Below, in pieces: positions 29,248-38,812 of a DNA stretch of 64,000 nucleotides. The stretch is from Mycobacterium simulans. GTDB taxonomy: Bacteria; Actinomycetota; Actinomycetes; Mycobacteriales; Mycobacteriaceae. A model generated the notes under the pieces. The model was not told the DNA's origin. It worked only from the letters and a program-made list of their open reading frames with translations, and ran no database searches. The stretch lies in NCBI RefSeq assembly GCF_900232995.1, contig NZ_OCVX01000003.1, positions 374,760-438,759 on the forward strand, in the 5' to 3' direction. The first letter of the stretch is position 1. Every line of letters starts with the position of its first letter. Both the position numbers and the translations under genes were made by a program.

Positions 29248-30561
29248 CTACTCAGCAACAGCCTCGGTATCCGGTAGCCGGGTCCCGAGGGCCCCCGAGC
29301 GCCGCATCGCACCCAACGGGTCGGCATACAACCCACCCAGCGACACCACACCCGCCCCGGCTTCCTGCACCCGGTTGCCGAAAGCGGTGACGCGAATATC
29401 GCGCGCCGGAAGCACCGAGCGCGCGGCGAAAGCCGCCTCCACCTGCTCCATCGCTTCCGGGTACTCGGTGAACGCCTGACCGCCGACCACCAGCTCGTCG
29501 GGGTTGAGCAGGTCGCGCAGCAACGCGACGGCCTCGCCGAGCACCCGGGCCCGCTCCGCCAGCAAATCCTTGGCCTGCTGATTGCCGGCGCGCGCCACCC
29601 GCAGCAGGTCGGTGATTGCGGTAGCGGACCCGCCGGTGCGGGTCGGTGCGGCCCCACTGGCCAAGCCCGGCATGATCCGGAGCCGACGGGCGGCGGCCAA
29701 CACCGCTTCGTCGCTGACGGTGGATTCCAGCTGCCCGGTGCCGCCGAGCAGCTCAGAGTGGGCCGGCAGGGCCGCGATGGTGCCTGGGCCGCTGGCCGGG
29801 CAGTGCACCCGTCCACCGATCACCAGCGCATACCCCACGGTTTCGCGGGCGTAGACGTACAGGCTGGTCGGCGAGGTGGGCGCGAAACGCCGCATGCCGA
29901 GCAGCAGCTCAGCTCCCGCCATCGCGTCGACGTGGGACGCCACCGACACCGGCAGGCCCAGCACATCGGCCAGCACGGGCCCGACCGGCGCTTGACGCCA
30001 GCCCAGCCGTGGATGATCGACATGACCGGTAGCGCTGTCGACAACACCACCGATCGACACACCAACCCACAGCGGCCGGCGCCGATGCCAGCGCCTCAGA
30101 TACCGGGCGGCACTATCGGCCAGCGCGCCCAGCGCGGGGCCCGCCGGATTGAGCGGCGTCGGCGTCTCGACGGTGTCGAGCGTGCGACCGAACAGGTCGG
30201 TAGCCACGATGCTCGTGGTCCGCGCACCAATGTGGATGCCGAGCGTCACAAACGGTTCGTGGTTGACCTCCACGGGCACCCGCGGGCGCCCAATGGCTCC
30301 GGAAATCGCCAAATCGGCGCGCTCCCGCAGCAGGCCAGCCTCCAGCAGCGCGATTACCTGCCGGTTAACCGTAGCGATGCTCAGCGACGTGACCTTGGCG
30401 ATACTGTCGCGTCCGACCGGGCCACGTAACCGCACAGCCCGGAAGACGGCCGCCGCCGCGGAGTCAGCCAAGTGCAAAGACGGCGGCACGATGTGCCGGT
30501 GCGGCCGCGCCTGTAGCGTGCGACGGATTGGGGAATGGGGGGTGAGGGTAGGTGAGTGCAC
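29248..30561 (-). CDS. ROK-family transcriptional regulator (Rv0485)
   Basis: 437 residues from a GTG at 30561. An N-terminal winged helix-turn-helix ([20 protein letters not shown]) joins a ROK sugar-kinase-like domain with [18 protein letters not shown] and the [20 protein letters not shown] region; the usual Zn-binding cysteine cluster of ROK proteins is not obvious. M. tuberculosis Rv0485 has been linked to expression of the pe13-ppe18 pair. Located just upstream of mshA (17 bp), and divergent from the SDR gene over a 184-bp gap that should contain both promoters. Confidence 0.9.
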   Translation of the reverse strand: MHSPTLTPHSPIRRTLQARPHRHIVPPSLHLADSAAAAVFRAVRLRGPVGRDSIAKVTSLSIATVNRQVIALLEAGLLRERADLAISGAIGRPRVPVEVNHEPFVTLGIHIGARTTSIVATDLFGRTLDTVETPTPLNPAGPALGALADSAARYLRRWHRRRPLWVGVSIGGVVDSATGHVDHPRLGWRQAPVGPVLADVLGLPVSVASHVDAMAGAELLLGMRRFAPTSPTSLYVYARETVGYALVIGGRVHCPASGPGTIAALPAHSELLGGTGQLESTVSDEAVLAAARRLRIMPGLASGAAPTRTGGSATAITDLLRVARAGNQQAKDLLAERARVLGEAVALLRDLLNPDELVVGGQAFTEYPEAMEQVEAAFAARSVLPARDIRVTAFGNRVQEAGAGVVSLGGLYADPLGAMRRSGALGTRLPDTEAVAE

Positions 30562-30745
30562 GGGTGTCCTTAAGTCCTAGTTCACTGGCCGGTTCCTTGG
30601 CCACACCTGCTGACGCTGTTGGGTCAGGCGCGGCAAGTCGCGCGGCAACAACACGCACCCGCGGCGAAAAGACACGCGGTCATCGTGTTGAACAAGGCGC
30701 TGTGGTGCACACGGAAAATTTAGCACGGTTATTAGAGTTATTCCG

Positions 30746-31504
30746 ATGACGACAGCCGATGCGCCCGGACGGGTTGCGGTAATCACCGGTGCCAGTTCCG
30801 GAATCGGCGAGGCAACCGCCAGAACCCTTGCCGCCCAAGGGTTTCACGTGGTCGCAGTAGCGCGCCGGGCAGACCGCATCACCGCATTGGCCGACGAGAT
30901 CGGCGGTACCGCAGTTGTGACCGACGTCACTGACGGCGCAGCGGTCGAGGCGCTGGCGCACGGCTTGAGCCGAGTTGACGTGCTGGTCAACAACGCCGGT
31001 GGCGCACGGGGGCTGGAATTCGTGGCCGACGCCGACTTGGAGCACTGGCGCTGGATGTGGGAGACCAACGTGCTCGGCACACTGCGGGTAACCCGCGCGC
31101 TGTTGCCCAAGCTCATCGAGTCCGGTGACGGCCTGGTCGTCACGGTCACTTCGATCGCCGCCCTTGAGGTTTACGACGGCGGCGCCGGCTACACCGCGGC
31201 AAAGCATGCGCAGGGGGCGTTGCACCGCACGCTGCGTGGCGAGCTGCTAGGCAAGCCGGTGCGGCTCACCGAAATCGCCCCAGGCGCCGTCGAGACCGAG
31301 TTTTCCCTGGTCCGCTTCGACGGCGACCAACAACGTGCGGACGCGGTGTACCAGGGCATGACACCGCTGGTGGCCGCCGACATCGCCGACGTGATCGGGT
31401 TCGTGGCGTCGCGGCCTTCGCACGTCAACCTGGACCAGATCATCATCCGACCGCGCGACCAGGCCTCAGCGACCCGAAGGTTTAACCACCTGGACCCGAA
31501 GTAG
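30746..31504 (+). CDS. Short-chain dehydrogenase/reductase (Rv0484c)
   Basis: 252-residue classical [12 protein letters not shown] (14-22) binds NAD(P), NNAG at 82-85, catalytic Ser in TVTSIAALE (about 136) and YTAAK (Y149, K153). The segment [18 protein letters not shown] after the active site is typical of the YdfG-like NADP-dependent serine/3-hydroxy acid dehydrogenase group, so a small hydroxy acid is a plausible substrate, but this is not certain. Its 3' end overlaps the convergent L,D-transpeptidase gene by 23 bp. Confidence 0.92.
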   Translation: MTTADAPGRVAVITGASSGIGEATARTLAAQGFHVVAVARRADRITALADEIGGTAVVTDVTDGAAVEALAHGLSRVDVLVNNAGGARGLEFVADADLEHWRWMWETNVLGTLRVTRALLPKLIESGDGLVVTVTSIAALEVYDGGAGYTAAKHAQGALHRTLRGELLGKPVRLTEIAPGAVETEFSLVRFDGDQQRADAVYQGMTPLVAADIADVIGFVASRPSHVNLDQIIIRPRDQASATRRFNHLDPK

Positions 31505-32873
31505 TGGTAGGCGTGCCCGACAAGCTCGGCGCCGTCGACGGTGTGGCCGGCGCGGTGACGGGGATCTGGGTTCCCGGAGTACGCGTAGGCCGCGGCAGCG
31601 CGGACATCGACACCCAGGTGTCCCAGTCCACGGCCCAGTCCCAGATATCACCGTCGGAGTAGGACAGCTGGATCGAGCTGCCGGTCACCTCGACGGGGTC
31701 ACCGTAGATGGCGGTTTGGAAATACTCCGCGGCGTTCTCCGTGGACAGGTTGATGCAGCCGTTGGTGACGTTGCTATTGCCCTGAGCGCCGGCGCTCATC
31801 GGGTTGGCGTGGATGAACTCGCCGTTGTTGGAGATCCGCACCGCCCAGCGTTCGTGCACGTTGCTGTAGCCGGCGGCCGGGTTCGACATGTAGAAGTCGG
31901 CGTACTTCTCGGTGACCACGTGGATGCCGTTGCGGGTGACGTTGCGCGCCTTGTCGGCCTCGCCGTAGCTGCATGGGAAGTCCATGATGACGCCGGCGTC
32001 GGTGACGACCTGGATCCGGTGCGACGAGACCTCGGCCTTGACCACCTGCCGTCGACCGATCTGGATGTTTAACGACATGTCCTGCAGGCCGTATGCGCCG
32101 TCGCCGAACGGCAGCCCATAGAACTTGGCGTCGACGTTGACGGTGGTACCCGCCGGGTAATACTCGCGGGGACGGTAATGGATGCGTGCGCCTTTAGCCT
32201 CGTCGGGCAGCCAGGCCCAGCTGCCCTCGACAGGCGGGTTGGTGGTTACGGTGAGCGCCCGCTCGACGGCGGCCTTGTCGCTGATCGGTGAATCGAATTG
32301 GATGATGATCGGCGCCGCGATCCCCACGGTCTGACCGTCGGCCAGCTGGAATCCGCCATCGATCTTCTTCGTGGGCGTCACGGTGGTGAACTTGCCCGCC
32401 ACCGGAATGGCCTTGCCGTCGTGGCCGACGGCCGAACCGGACCAGTTGTAGGTCGTGTTATAGCCCAGCGGCTCGGTGATCGTGTAGACGGTGCGATCTT
32501 GGTTGTATGCGCCGGCCACGACCTTGCCCGCCGAGTTCGTCAGCGCAACCCGCTGAAACCATCCGTCGCCCACTTCGACGCTGATCGGCGCTACCGGCAC
32601 CACATCCTCGGCGGCATCGTTGGGCCGGAAGGTCAGGCGGGGCGACGGGGGCGCCTTTTTCTCGGACTGTTTGATGACCTTGCCGGCGCAGGCGGCCAGC
32701 ACGTTCGGTGCAAGCACGCCGACCCCTAGGGCCGTCAAAGCCAGACGCCGGCTGATCGGCCCCTGGTTTTGGGGCGTGCTGGATGTGCTCACGAGACTCA
32801 AAGATACCGGGCGAGACGCCCACTCCCCCGCCACCGAGAAGCGCGCCGGGGGTACTCCAACGTTTCTAGGCAC
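31482..32873 (-). CDS. lprQ: L,D-transpeptidase lipoprotein (LprQ / LdtMt5, Rv0483)
   Basis: Cell-wall cross-linking enzyme making 3-3 peptide bridges in peptidoglycan. A signal region with twin arginines ([14 protein letters not shown]) ends in lipobox LAAC (C62 in this numbering), so the mature protein is a lipoprotein. Two Ig-like domains follow, then the YkuD catalytic domain with [25 protein letters not shown] and catalytic [11 protein letters not shown]; the Pro/Thr-rich tail is typical. The outermost start is a GTG at 32873; a GTG at 32792 would give a more usual 34-residue signal peptide and is perhaps likelier. It follows murB by about 11 bp. Confidence 0.92.
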   Translation of the reverse strand: MPRNVGVPPARFSVAGEWASRPVSLSLVSTSSTPQNQGPISRRLALTALGVGVLAPNVLAACAGKVIKQSEKKAPPSPRLTFRPNDAAEDVVPVAPISVEVGDGWFQRVALTNSAGKVVAGAYNQDRTVYTITEPLGYNTTYNWSGSAVGHDGKAIPVAGKFTTVTPTKKIDGGFQLADGQTVGIAAPIIIQFDSPISDKAAVERALTVTTNPPVEGSWAWLPDEAKGARIHYRPREYYPAGTTVNVDAKFYGLPFGDGAYGLQDMSLNIQIGRRQVVKAEVSSHRIQVVTDAGVIMDFPCSYGEADKARNVTRNGIHVVTEKYADFYMSNPAAGYSNVHERWAVRISNNGEFIHANPMSAGAQGNSNVTNGCINLSTENAAEYFQTAIYGDPVEVTGSSIQLSYSDGDIWDWAVDWDTWVSMSALPRPTRTPGTQIPVTAPATPSTAPSLSGTPTTTSGPGG

Positions 32874-32884
32874 GAAAATAGCAG

Positions 32885-33982
32885 CTATAAAGTGCAGCCG
32901 ACCAGGATAGGTTCGGGTCTCAGTGTGATACCAAACACATCACGAACCCCGTCGCGGACGGTGCGCGCCAGTACCATGACGTCCTCGGCGGTGGCGGTGC
33001 CCCGGTTTGTCAAAGCCAGCGCATGCTTGGTGGACAGCCGGCACCGCGCTTTGTCGTCATGCGGATACCCTTTGCCGAAGCCGGCCCGCTCCACCAGCCA
33101 GCCGGCGGCCAGCTTGACTCCATTGGGTGCCGGATAGTTCGGTACCGGCCCATCCACCTCGGTCGCCAGCCGTTGGTACAGCTCAGGGGCGACCACCGGG
33201 TTGGTGAAGAACGAACCCACGCTCCAGGTGTCGTGGTCGGCCGCGTCGAGCACCATGCCTTTGCCCGCCCGCAGCGCCAGCACCGCCTCACGCACCGCTT
33301 GCGGGTCGGCGCGTTCGCCGCTGGCCACGCCCAGCGCGGCAGTCAGCTCGCCGTAGCGCAACGGCGCGCTGCAGCCCGACGAATCCAGCGCGAACTCCAC
33401 TTCCAAGACGACAGCGGGCATCTGACGCCCGTCAGCTTGCTTCAATACACTGGTCCGGTAACCAAATCCCAGTTCGCCGGCAGGTACCCAGCTCACCGCA
33501 CCGCTGCTTCGATCCAACAGCCGCACCTGGGTGATGCTGTCGGACACCTCTGCGCCGTAAGCCCCCACGTTCTGCACTGGAGTCGCCCCGGCCGATCCGG
33601 GGATTCCGGACATACATTCCAACCCGCCCAGACCGTGCTCGATGGCCCGGACCACCACGTCGTCCCAAACCGCGCCCGCCTCGGCACGGACCAGGTTGCC
33701 GTCGACGGTGATGGCGTTGTTCAGCAACCGGACCACGGTCAGATCGCCAATATCGCCGATCACCAGATTGGAACCTCCAGCAAACACCAGTGGACGGCGA
33801 CTGCCCTCGGCACGGGCATCGGCGTCGAGCTGCCGCAACACCGCGACCACCTGATCGGTACTGGCGCACGTGATTACACGCCGTGCGACGGGCCCGACGC
33901 GCAGCGTCGTCAACGGCGCCAGGGGCACCGACTCGGCGACATGGGCACCGGCAAACAGCGAACCGACTTCGCGCCGTTTCAT
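32885..33982 (-). CDS. murB: UDP-N-acetylenolpyruvoylglucosamine reductase
   Basis: Cytosolic peptidoglycan precursor step: reduces UDP-GlcNAc-enolpyruvate to UDP-MurNAc with NADPH and FAD. 365 residues from the ATG at 33982 (a GTG seven codons upstream is possible). FAD-binding PCMH fold: [44 protein letters not shown] and the catalytic-Ser region [11 protein letters not shown], with [14 protein letters not shown] at the C-terminus. Followed by the L,D-transpeptidase gene, giving a peptidoglycan pair. Divergent from the Rv0481c-like gene by 26 bp. Confidence 0.95.
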   Translation of the reverse strand: MKRREVGSLFAGAHVAESVPLAPLTTLRVGPVARRVITCASTDQVVAVLRQLDADARAEGSRRPLVFAGGSNLVIGDIGDLTVVRLLNNAITVDGNLVRAEAGAVWDDVVVRAIEHGLGGLECMSGIPGSAGATPVQNVGAYGAEVSDSITQVRLLDRSSGAVSWVPAGELGFGYRTSVLKQADGRQMPAVVLEVEFALDSSGCSAPLRYGELTAALGVASGERADPQAVREAVLALRAGKGMVLDAADHDTWSVGSFFTNPVVAPELYQRLATEVDGPVPNYPAPNGVKLAAGWLVERAGFGKGYPHDDKARCRLSTKHALALTNRGTATAEDVMVLARTVRDGVRDVFGITLRPEPILVGCTL

Positions 33983-34008
33983 GGCCCGTAACGGTAGCCT
34001 CACCTGCT

Positions 34009-34533
34009 ATGCCGCGTTCATTCGACATGTCGGCCAACTACGAGGGCAGCGTCGAAGAAGTTCACCGGGCTTTCTACGAGACCGACTACTGGACGGCGAG
34101 GCTGGCCGAAACCCCGGTCGACGTCGCGTCCATTGAGTCGCTGCGCATCGGTGGCGAGTCCGGAAACGACGGGACCATCGAGGTGGTCACCGTCCAGACG
34201 TTGCATAGCCATAACCTGCCGGGCCTGGTCACCCAGTTGCATCGCGGCGATCTGTCCGTGCGGCGAGAGGAGAGCTGGACCCCGATTAGCGATGGCATCG
34301 CAACCGCGTCCATTGCGGGATCGATCGTGGGCGCCCCGGTAAACCTGTGGGGTACCGCCGTGCTGTCCCCTAGTGCCGAAACGGGCGGCTCTCGGATGTC
34401 CGCGCAGATCACCATCCAGGTGCGGATTCCCCTGATCGGCGGGAAGCTGGAGCGGCTCATCGGCACCCAATTGCGCGAGCTGGTGGCACTTGAACAGCGC
34501 TTCACCACGAAGTGGATCGCCAACAACGTCTGA
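34009..34533 (+). CDS. DUF2505-like conserved protein (Rv0481c)
   Basis: 174 residues from ATG 34009, the same length as Rv0481c. The protein starts MPRSFDMSANYEGSVEEVHR and continues FYETDYWTARL, the pattern of DUF2505/START-like (polyketide cyclase-like) small proteins that form a helix-grip fold around a hydrophobic ligand. No membrane helix or signal. Ligand unknown. It is divergent from murB and is followed by a 58-bp repeat array before the nitrilase gene. Confidence 0.85.
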   Translation: MPRSFDMSANYEGSVEEVHRAFYETDYWTARLAETPVDVASIESLRIGGESGNDGTIEVVTVQTLHSHNLPGLVTQLHRGDLSVRREESWTPISDGIATASIAGSIVGAPVNLWGTAVLSPSAETGGSRMSAQITIQVRIPLIGGKLERLIGTQLRELVALEQRFTTKWIANNV

Positions 34534-34546
34534 GCGGGCGCCGGGT

Positions 34547-34753
34547 CTGGATCGCCCAGCTCGCCCCCTCGCCGCTCCGCGGCTGGGGGTACCCCCACCT
34601 CACGCCGCAAGCGGCGCGCATCGTCGCCGGGCCTAGGCTGGATCGCCCAGCTCCTCCTCACGCCGCAAGCGGCGCGCATCGTCGCCGGGCCTAGGCTGGA
34701 TCGCCCAGCTCCTCCTCACGCCGCAAGCGGCGCGCATCGTCGCCGGGCCTAGG
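34547..34753. repeat. Tandem 58-bp MIRU-like repeats, one enlarged unit
   Basis: Perfect 58-bp units begin at 34638 and 34696. A first unit at 34547-34637 is 91 bp because 33 bp are inserted, containing the perfect palindrome GGGGGTACCCCC (34585-34596). On the minus strand the unit carries GACGATGC, the inverted repeat GCGCCGC TT GCGGCGT and GAGGAGGAG, so it is the same family as 11053-11226 in opposite orientation. It fills the gap between the Rv0481c-like and Rv0480c-like genes and ends 9 bp before the latter's ATG. Confidence 0.92.
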
Positions 34754-34762
34754 CTGGCGCAC

Positions 34763-35593
34763 ATGCGGATCGCACTGGCGCAAATCCTCAGCGGCACCGA
34801 CCCCGCAGCGAATCTGCAGTTGGTGCGCGAGTACGCCGAGCGCGCCGCCGACGCGGGCGCGAAGTTGGTGGTGTTCCCGGAGGCGACCATGTGCCGGTTC
34901 GGGGTTCCGCTGCGACCGATCGCTGAACCCGTCGACGGATCGTGGGCAGACGGTGTCCGCCGGATCGCAACCGACGCGGAAATCACCGTGATCGCCGGCA
35001 TGTTCGCCCCTGCCGGCAACGGACGGGTGACAAACACCCTGATCGCGGCCGGCCCGGGCACACCCAATCAACCAGACGCCCACTATCACAAGATTCACCT
35101 CTACGACGCGTACGGTTTCACCGAGTCGTGTACCGTCGCCCCCGGGCACGAGCCCGTGGTGATCTCGGTCGACGACGTGGCGGTGGGGTTGACCATCTGC
35201 TACGACATCCGGTTTCCAGCGCTCTACACCGAGTTGGCCGATCGCGGAGCCCAGTTGATCGTGATCTGCGCATCTTGGGGCTCTGGTCCCGGCAAGCTCG
35301 AGCAATGGACATTGCTGGCTCGGGCGCGGGCACTGGATTCGACTAGCTACGTCGCCGCCGTCGGCCAAGCGGACCCCGGTGACGTGTTATCCAGCGCCGG
35401 AGCACCGACCGGAGTGGGCGGCAGCCTGCTGGTCTCGCCGCTAGGCGAGGTGGTGGCGTCGGCCGGAGCCCATCCGCAGCTGGTGGTCGGCGATTTCGAC
35501 GTTGACAACGTCACCGCGGCCCGCGACAAGATCGCGGTGCTGCGCAACCGCTCAAGCTTTGCTCAGGTTGATAGGGCAGAATCGCGGGGGTGA
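34763..35593 (+). CDS. Carbon-nitrogen hydrolase (nitrilase superfamily amidase, Rv0480c)
   Basis: 276-residue nitrilase-fold protein with the full catalytic triad: E40 in VVFPEATMCRFG, K110 in HYHKIHLYDAYG and C146 in LTICYDIRFPALY. This subgroup (Nit/omega-amidase-like) hydrolyses small amides or repairs metabolites; the substrate cannot be read from sequence. In M. tuberculosis Rv0480c has a longer annotated N-terminus in some annotations. The stop overlaps the GTG of the next gene by 4 bp, so they are coupled. Confidence 0.92.
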   Translation: MRIALAQILSGTDPAANLQLVREYAERAADAGAKLVVFPEATMCRFGVPLRPIAEPVDGSWADGVRRIATDAEITVIAGMFAPAGNGRVTNTLIAAGPGTPNQPDAHYHKIHLYDAYGFTESCTVAPGHEPVVISVDDVAVGLTICYDIRFPALYTELADRGAQLIVICASWGSGPGKLEQWTLLARARALDSTSYVAAVGQADPGDVLSSAGAPTGVGGSLLVSPLGEVVASAGAHPQLVVGDFDVDNVTAARDKIAVLRNRSSFAQVDRAESRG

Positions 35594-36636
35594 CGAATCC
35601 ACAAGGACCACCGAACGATCCGTCGGCGTGGGCGCGTCCGGGCAATCAAGGCCCTCTCGGTCGACCTCCGGTACCGGGCACTCCCCCGGGCGGAAGGCTG
35701 CATCAGGGCCCGCCCGAAGCTGGTCGCGGCCAGGAAGCCCCGACCGCGGCTAGCCAGGTGCCGCAAGAAACCCAGCCTTTGACTGCAGCCAATGCCGACG
35801 CTCAGCGACCCGAAAACCCAGCCGCGGCCAGCCGGTCCGCAAACCGTACGACACCGCTCGCCACACCGATGCAAGAACCGGAACCGGGAAAAACCAAACG
35901 ACGCCGGCGTCGCGACCCACTGTCCATCGTTCTGGTTCTCATCATCGTGTTTTCGCTTGTTCTCGCCGGGTTGATCGGCGCCGAGCTCTACCTTCGCAAT
36001 CAAGCCAACAGCAAGGTCGCCGCGGCGGTGGCGTGCGAGGTCAAGGACCAGGCGACCGCGTCGTTCGGCGTGGCACCGCTGGTGCTGTGGCAGGTTGCCA
36101 CGCGCCATTTCACCAACATCTCGGTGGAGACGGCGGGCAACCAGATCCGCGACGCCAAAGGCATGAAGCTGCAACTCAGCATCCAAAACGTTCAGCTCAA
36201 AGACGCCCCTGACTCCAATGGCACCCTCGGCGCGCTGGACGCCACCATCACTTGGTCATCCGAAGGCATCAAGCAGTCGGTGCAAAACGCGATTCCAATT
36301 CTTGGCGAGTTCGTCACCAACAGCGTGACCACTCACCCCAGCGACGGCACGATCGAGTTGAAGGGCATGCTGAACGACATCGTGGCCAAGCCGGTGGTCT
36401 CCGGCAAGGGCATCGAGCTGCAGATCGTCAGTTTCAACACGTTGGGCTTCTCGCTGCCAAAGGAGTCAGTGCAGTCGACGCTCAACGAGTTCACGGGCAG
36501 TCTGACCAAGAACTATCCGATGGGGATCCACGCCGACAGCGTGCAGGTCACCCCGACCGGCGTGGTGAGCCACTTCTCCACCCGGAACGCCACCATCCCC
36601 AGCGGCGGCCAGAACCCCTGCTTCGCCAACCTCTGA
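35590..36636 (+). CDS. Membrane-anchored DUF2993 (LmeA-like) protein (Rv0479c)
   Basis: 348 residues, same as Rv0479c. A Pro/Ala-rich disordered cytoplasmic segment (1-95), a KRRRRRDPL basic patch, one membrane helix (about 116-138), then an extracytoplasmic DUF2993 domain with VACEVKDQATASFGVAPLVL and LKGMLNDIVAKPVVSGKG. LmeA, a DUF2993 protein, binds phosphoinositides and supports lipomannan/LAM maturation in mycobacteria, so a role in periplasmic lipid handling is plausible (inference). GTG start coupled to the nitrilase gene; convergent with deoC. Confidence 0.88.
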   Translation: MTNPQGPPNDPSAWARPGNQGPLGRPPVPGTPPGGRLHQGPPEAGRGQEAPTAASQVPQETQPLTAANADAQRPENPAAASRSANRTTPLATPMQEPEPGKTKRRRRRDPLSIVLVLIIVFSLVLAGLIGAELYLRNQANSKVAAAVACEVKDQATASFGVAPLVLWQVATRHFTNISVETAGNQIRDAKGMKLQLSIQNVQLKDAPDSNGTLGALDATITWSSEGIKQSVQNAIPILGEFVTNSVTTHPSDGTIELKGMLNDIVAKPVVSGKGIELQIVSFNTLGFSLPKESVQSTLNEFTGSLTKNYPMGIHADSVQVTPTGVVSHFSTRNATIPSGGQNPCFANL

Positions 36637-36643
36637 GGCTCGG

Positions 36644-37360
36644 TCAGGCCGGCCCGAGTCCATCGAGCACAACTCGAGTGCCGGACAGGCCCAGCCTGGT
36701 GGCGCCAGCGTCAAGCATCGCGATCGCATCGGCGGCAGTGCGGATGCCACCGCTGGCCTTGATCCCCAGGCGCCCACCGACAGCCTTGGTCATCAACGCG
36801 ACGGCACGCACCGTCGCCCCGCCAGCGGGGTGAAATCCGGTCGAGGTCTTGACGAAGTCCGCTCCGGCGTCCTCGGCGGCGCGACACACGTCCGTCAGCG
36901 TGTGCGCGTTTGCCTGGGCAAGCAGCACCGCCGACTCCACGATCACCTTGAGCACGGCCCCGCCTGCCGCGGCACGCACCGCCTCAATGTCGGACCGCAC
37001 GGCATCGAAAGCTCCGGCCAGCGCGGCGCCCACGTCGATGACCATGTCGATCTCATTCGCACCGGACGCCACTGCCTCGGCCGCCTCTAAAGCCTTGACG
37101 GCGGACAGATGCTTGCCCGAAGGGAACCCCGCGACCGCCGCGACCCGTACATTCCCGGCTTGGAGGCCGGCTTGGAGGCCGGCTTGGAGGCCGGCTTGGA
37201 CCGCCATCGGCACCATCGATGGCGACACGCAGACCGCGTAGACCCCTAGCTCGACGGCCTCCGTAACCAGGGCAGCCACATCGGCCTGGGTCGCCTCGGG
37301 TTTGAGCAGGGTGTGATCGACCAATGCCGCCAGCTGCTTCCGCGTAGGAGAGCTGGGCAC
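36644..37360 (-). CDS. deoC: Deoxyribose-phosphate aldolase with internal repeat
   Basis: Cleaves 2-deoxyribose 5-phosphate to glyceraldehyde 3-phosphate and acetaldehyde in deoxynucleoside breakdown. TIM-barrel class I aldolase, 238 residues from GTG 37360 (M. tuberculosis about 224). Catalytic residues visible: D109 in EIDMVIDVG, Schiff-base K171 in [13 protein letters not shown] and K201 in [10 protein letters not shown]. Residues about 55-69 are [15 protein letters not shown], encoded by 12-bp tandem repeats, which lengthen the loop before [12 protein letters not shown]. The GTG shares one base with the upstream stop (TAGTG). Confidence 0.94.
   Translation of the reverse strand: MPSSPTRKQLAALVDHTLLKPEATQADVAALVTEAVELGVYAVCVSPSMVPMAVQAGLQAGLQAGLQAGNVRVAAVAGFPSGKHLSAVKALEAAEAVASGANEIDMVIDVGAALAGAFDAVRSDIEAVRAAAGGAVLKVIVESAVLLAQANAHTLTDVCRAAEDAGADFVKTSTGFHPAGGATVRAVALMTKAVGGRLGIKASGGIRTAADAIAMLDAGATRLGLSGTRVVLDGLGPA
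37156..37200. repeat. 12-bp tandem repeat inside deoC
   Basis: CGGCTTGGAGGC is repeated three times in full (37156, 37168, 37180) and a fourth time for nine bases. Read on the minus strand it encodes repeated LQAG. The unit is a multiple of three, so copy-number change would keep the frame. Confidence 0.95.
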
Positions 37361-37794
37361 TAAAACGGTTCTTCCGGGCTGCCCGGGTTGCAGCTGGAGG
37401 CGAACATCTCGGCGTCGTCGACGACCGGCCGCCACGGCTCGAGGTTCCAGCTGGTCTTGCCGGGTTCTGCGATTTCGGCGAGCTGCCAGTGGCAGACGAA
37501 CTGTGCGCGCATGCCAGCGCTGTCGGCGTTCGGTGAGCGCGTGAGCACCTCGGCCCAGGCCTCGTCGACGGCCGCGGTCATTCCGGGCCGCCGTGAGGCC
37601 ACGCGCCCCGATGGCGTCGGATAAACCCGCAGGCTAGTCAGATTCTGGCCACCCCAATGCGTCCATTCGGTGTGGTCGACGAACGGCGGAGACGGTGTCG
37701 AGCTCGAAACGCCGGTATCCGGGTCGGCGACGGCGGGAGCCGCGGCTAGGAGCGCGACAACCACGGCCGCCGGAGCGGCCACCACTGCTTTCAT
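37360..37794 (-). CDS. Secreted hypothetical protein (Rv0477)
   Basis: 144 residues with a clear Sec signal peptide, [20 protein letters not shown] ending AVADPD, so cleavage is expected after AVA near residue 23. The mature part has two cysteines (CHWQLAE and SSCNPGS) that may pair, and recognisable DUF2599-type features ([32 protein letters not shown]). Function unknown. Part of the minus-strand run Rv0476, Rv0477, deoC with 3-bp and 1-bp junctions. Confidence 0.9.
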   Translation of the reverse strand: MKAVVAAPAAVVVALLAAAPAVADPDTGVSSSTPSPPFVDHTEWTHWGGQNLTSLRVYPTPSGRVASRRPGMTAAVDEAWAEVLTRSPNADSAGMRAQFVCHWQLAEIAEPGKTSWNLEPWRPVVDDAEMFASSCNPGSPEEPF

Positions 37795-37797
37795 CCG

Positions 37798-38061
37798 CTA
37801 GCGCGACTTACCTTGAATTTCGAGAAGCTTGGGCCGCACATCGACCAGATACACTCCGGCCGCGCATGCGGCAATAACCATTCCGAGCACGCCGAAAACG
37901 AAGCCCAGGATGGAGGTCAGCGCGACCGCTACGCCCAGGATCACCAACCACACCGGCTTGGTCAGTTTGTCGGCTGCGGTATAAGCGTCGGGCCGTTGCA
38001 GCGCCGCGTGCACAAACGCGTACACGGCCGTCACCAAGACGGCGATCTGCAAGACCAACAT
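37798..38061 (-). CDS. DUF2516 small membrane protein (Rv0476)
   Basis: 87 residues from ATG 38061, identical in length to Rv0476; a GTG at 38085 would add eight. Three hydrophobic stretches: [40 protein letters not shown] and [18 protein letters not shown], with [12 protein letters not shown] at the cytosolic end. Conserved in actinobacteria; function unknown. It lies between the tandem hairpins downstream of hbhA and the Rv0477-like gene. Confidence 0.87.
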   Translation of the reverse strand: MLVLQIAVLVTAVYAFVHAALQRPDAYTAADKLTKPVWLVILGVAVALTSILGFVFGVLGMVIAACAAGVYLVDVRPKLLEIQGKSR

Positions 38062-38118
38062 GACGGTACCCACGAGGTGGCTCACGCAATAAGACTATGC
38101 GGGTTTCGTCCAACACGT

Positions 38119-38153
38119 CGACTCCGAGTCGCCCACAGGACGACTCGGAGTCG
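38119..38153 (-). terminator. Perfect 13-bp stem hairpin downstream of hbhA
   Basis: CGACTCCGAGTCG (38119-38131) pairs perfectly with CGACTCGGAGTCG (38141-38153) across a 9-nt loop. It lies 63 bp past the hbhA stop. No run of T follows, as is common for mycobacterial terminators, so it could end hbhA transcription or stabilise the 3' end. A partial copy follows at 38169-38193. Confidence 0.6.
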
Positions 38154-38168
38154 ATTGCCCTTTCTGGT

Positions 38169-38193
38169 CCGAGTCGCCCTGAGGACGACTCGG
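38169..38193 (-). terminator. Second, shorter copy of the hbhA 3' hairpin
   Basis: CCGAGTCG (38169-38176) pairs with CGACTCGG (38186-38193) around a 9-nt loop almost identical to that of the first hairpin (CCCTGAGGA against CCCACAGGA). The two are a direct duplication of about 30 bp and this one is nearest the hbhA stop. Confidence 0.5.
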
Positions 38194-38215
38194 AGTCGAA
38201 TGGTGCAGGTCCGAA

Positions 38216-38812
38216 CTACTTCTGAGTGACCTTCTTGGCCGCTGCCTTCTTCGCGGGAGCCTTCTTGGCCGGGGCCGCCTTCTTCGCCGGTGCAGCCTTC
38301 TTGGCCGGGGCCTTCTTGGCTTGTGCCTTCTTGGGCAGCTCGATGCCGACCAGCTTGGCGGCACGCTCACCGACCGCGCGGGTTTGCGAGGCGACCGTCC
38401 CCAGGGCCTCCTGGGTCAGCTCGACAGCCTGGTCCACATAGCCCTCGGCGCGCGCCGACGCGTCCTCGAAGCCCGGCTGGCTGCGCAGCCGCTCCAGAGC
38501 GGCCTCGCCGCGCTCGACCAGCTCGTTGTACCGGGTGGTGGCGGCCTCGAGGTAACCCTCCGCGGCCTTGCGCAGCTCGTCGGCGGTGAAGCGCTCGCGC
38601 AGCTCGGTGATCTGCTCGGGCAGGTCCTCACGCAGCGTGGTCAGGCGAGCACGGCTCTCCTCAACGCGGGTGCGGGTGTCCGAGCGGGTCTCCTCAGCGC
38701 GCTCACGCAGGTTGGAGATCAGGTCGTTGACGGTGGCCAGGGCCAAATCGGCGGCACCCAACGCGGCAAGCAACGGAGCCTTCAGGTCCTCGATGTTCGA
38801 ATTTTCGGCCAT
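38216..38812 (-). CDS. hbhA: Heparin-binding haemagglutinin HbhA
   Basis: Surface adhesin binding heparan sulphate on epithelial cells; also found with intracellular lipid inclusions. 198 residues from ATG 38812, with AAAGGAAA just upstream as ribosome site. The N-terminal region contains a hydrophobic helix (about 12-30), residues 35-110 are charged coiled coil ([20 protein letters not shown]), and from residue 161 there are lysine-rich [13 protein letters not shown] repeats, the heparin-binding tail that is methylated in M. tuberculosis. Length differs by one residue from the M. tuberculosis protein. Long upstream gap (342 bp) implies its own promoter. Confidence 0.96.
   Translation of the reverse strand: MAENSNIEDLKAPLLAALGAADLALATVNDLISNLRERAEETRSDTRTRVEESRARLTTLREDLPEQITELRERFTADELRKAAEGYLEAATTRYNELVERGEAALERLRSQPGFEDASARAEGYVDQAVELTQEALGTVASQTRAVGERAAKLVGIELPKKAQAKKAPAKKAAPAKKAAPAKKAPAKKAAAKKVTQK

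Noticed and set aside
37156..37200. A CRISPR-like array because of short regular repeats
   Set aside because: Units are contiguous 12-mers without spacers, inside a coding gene; no cas genes are present.
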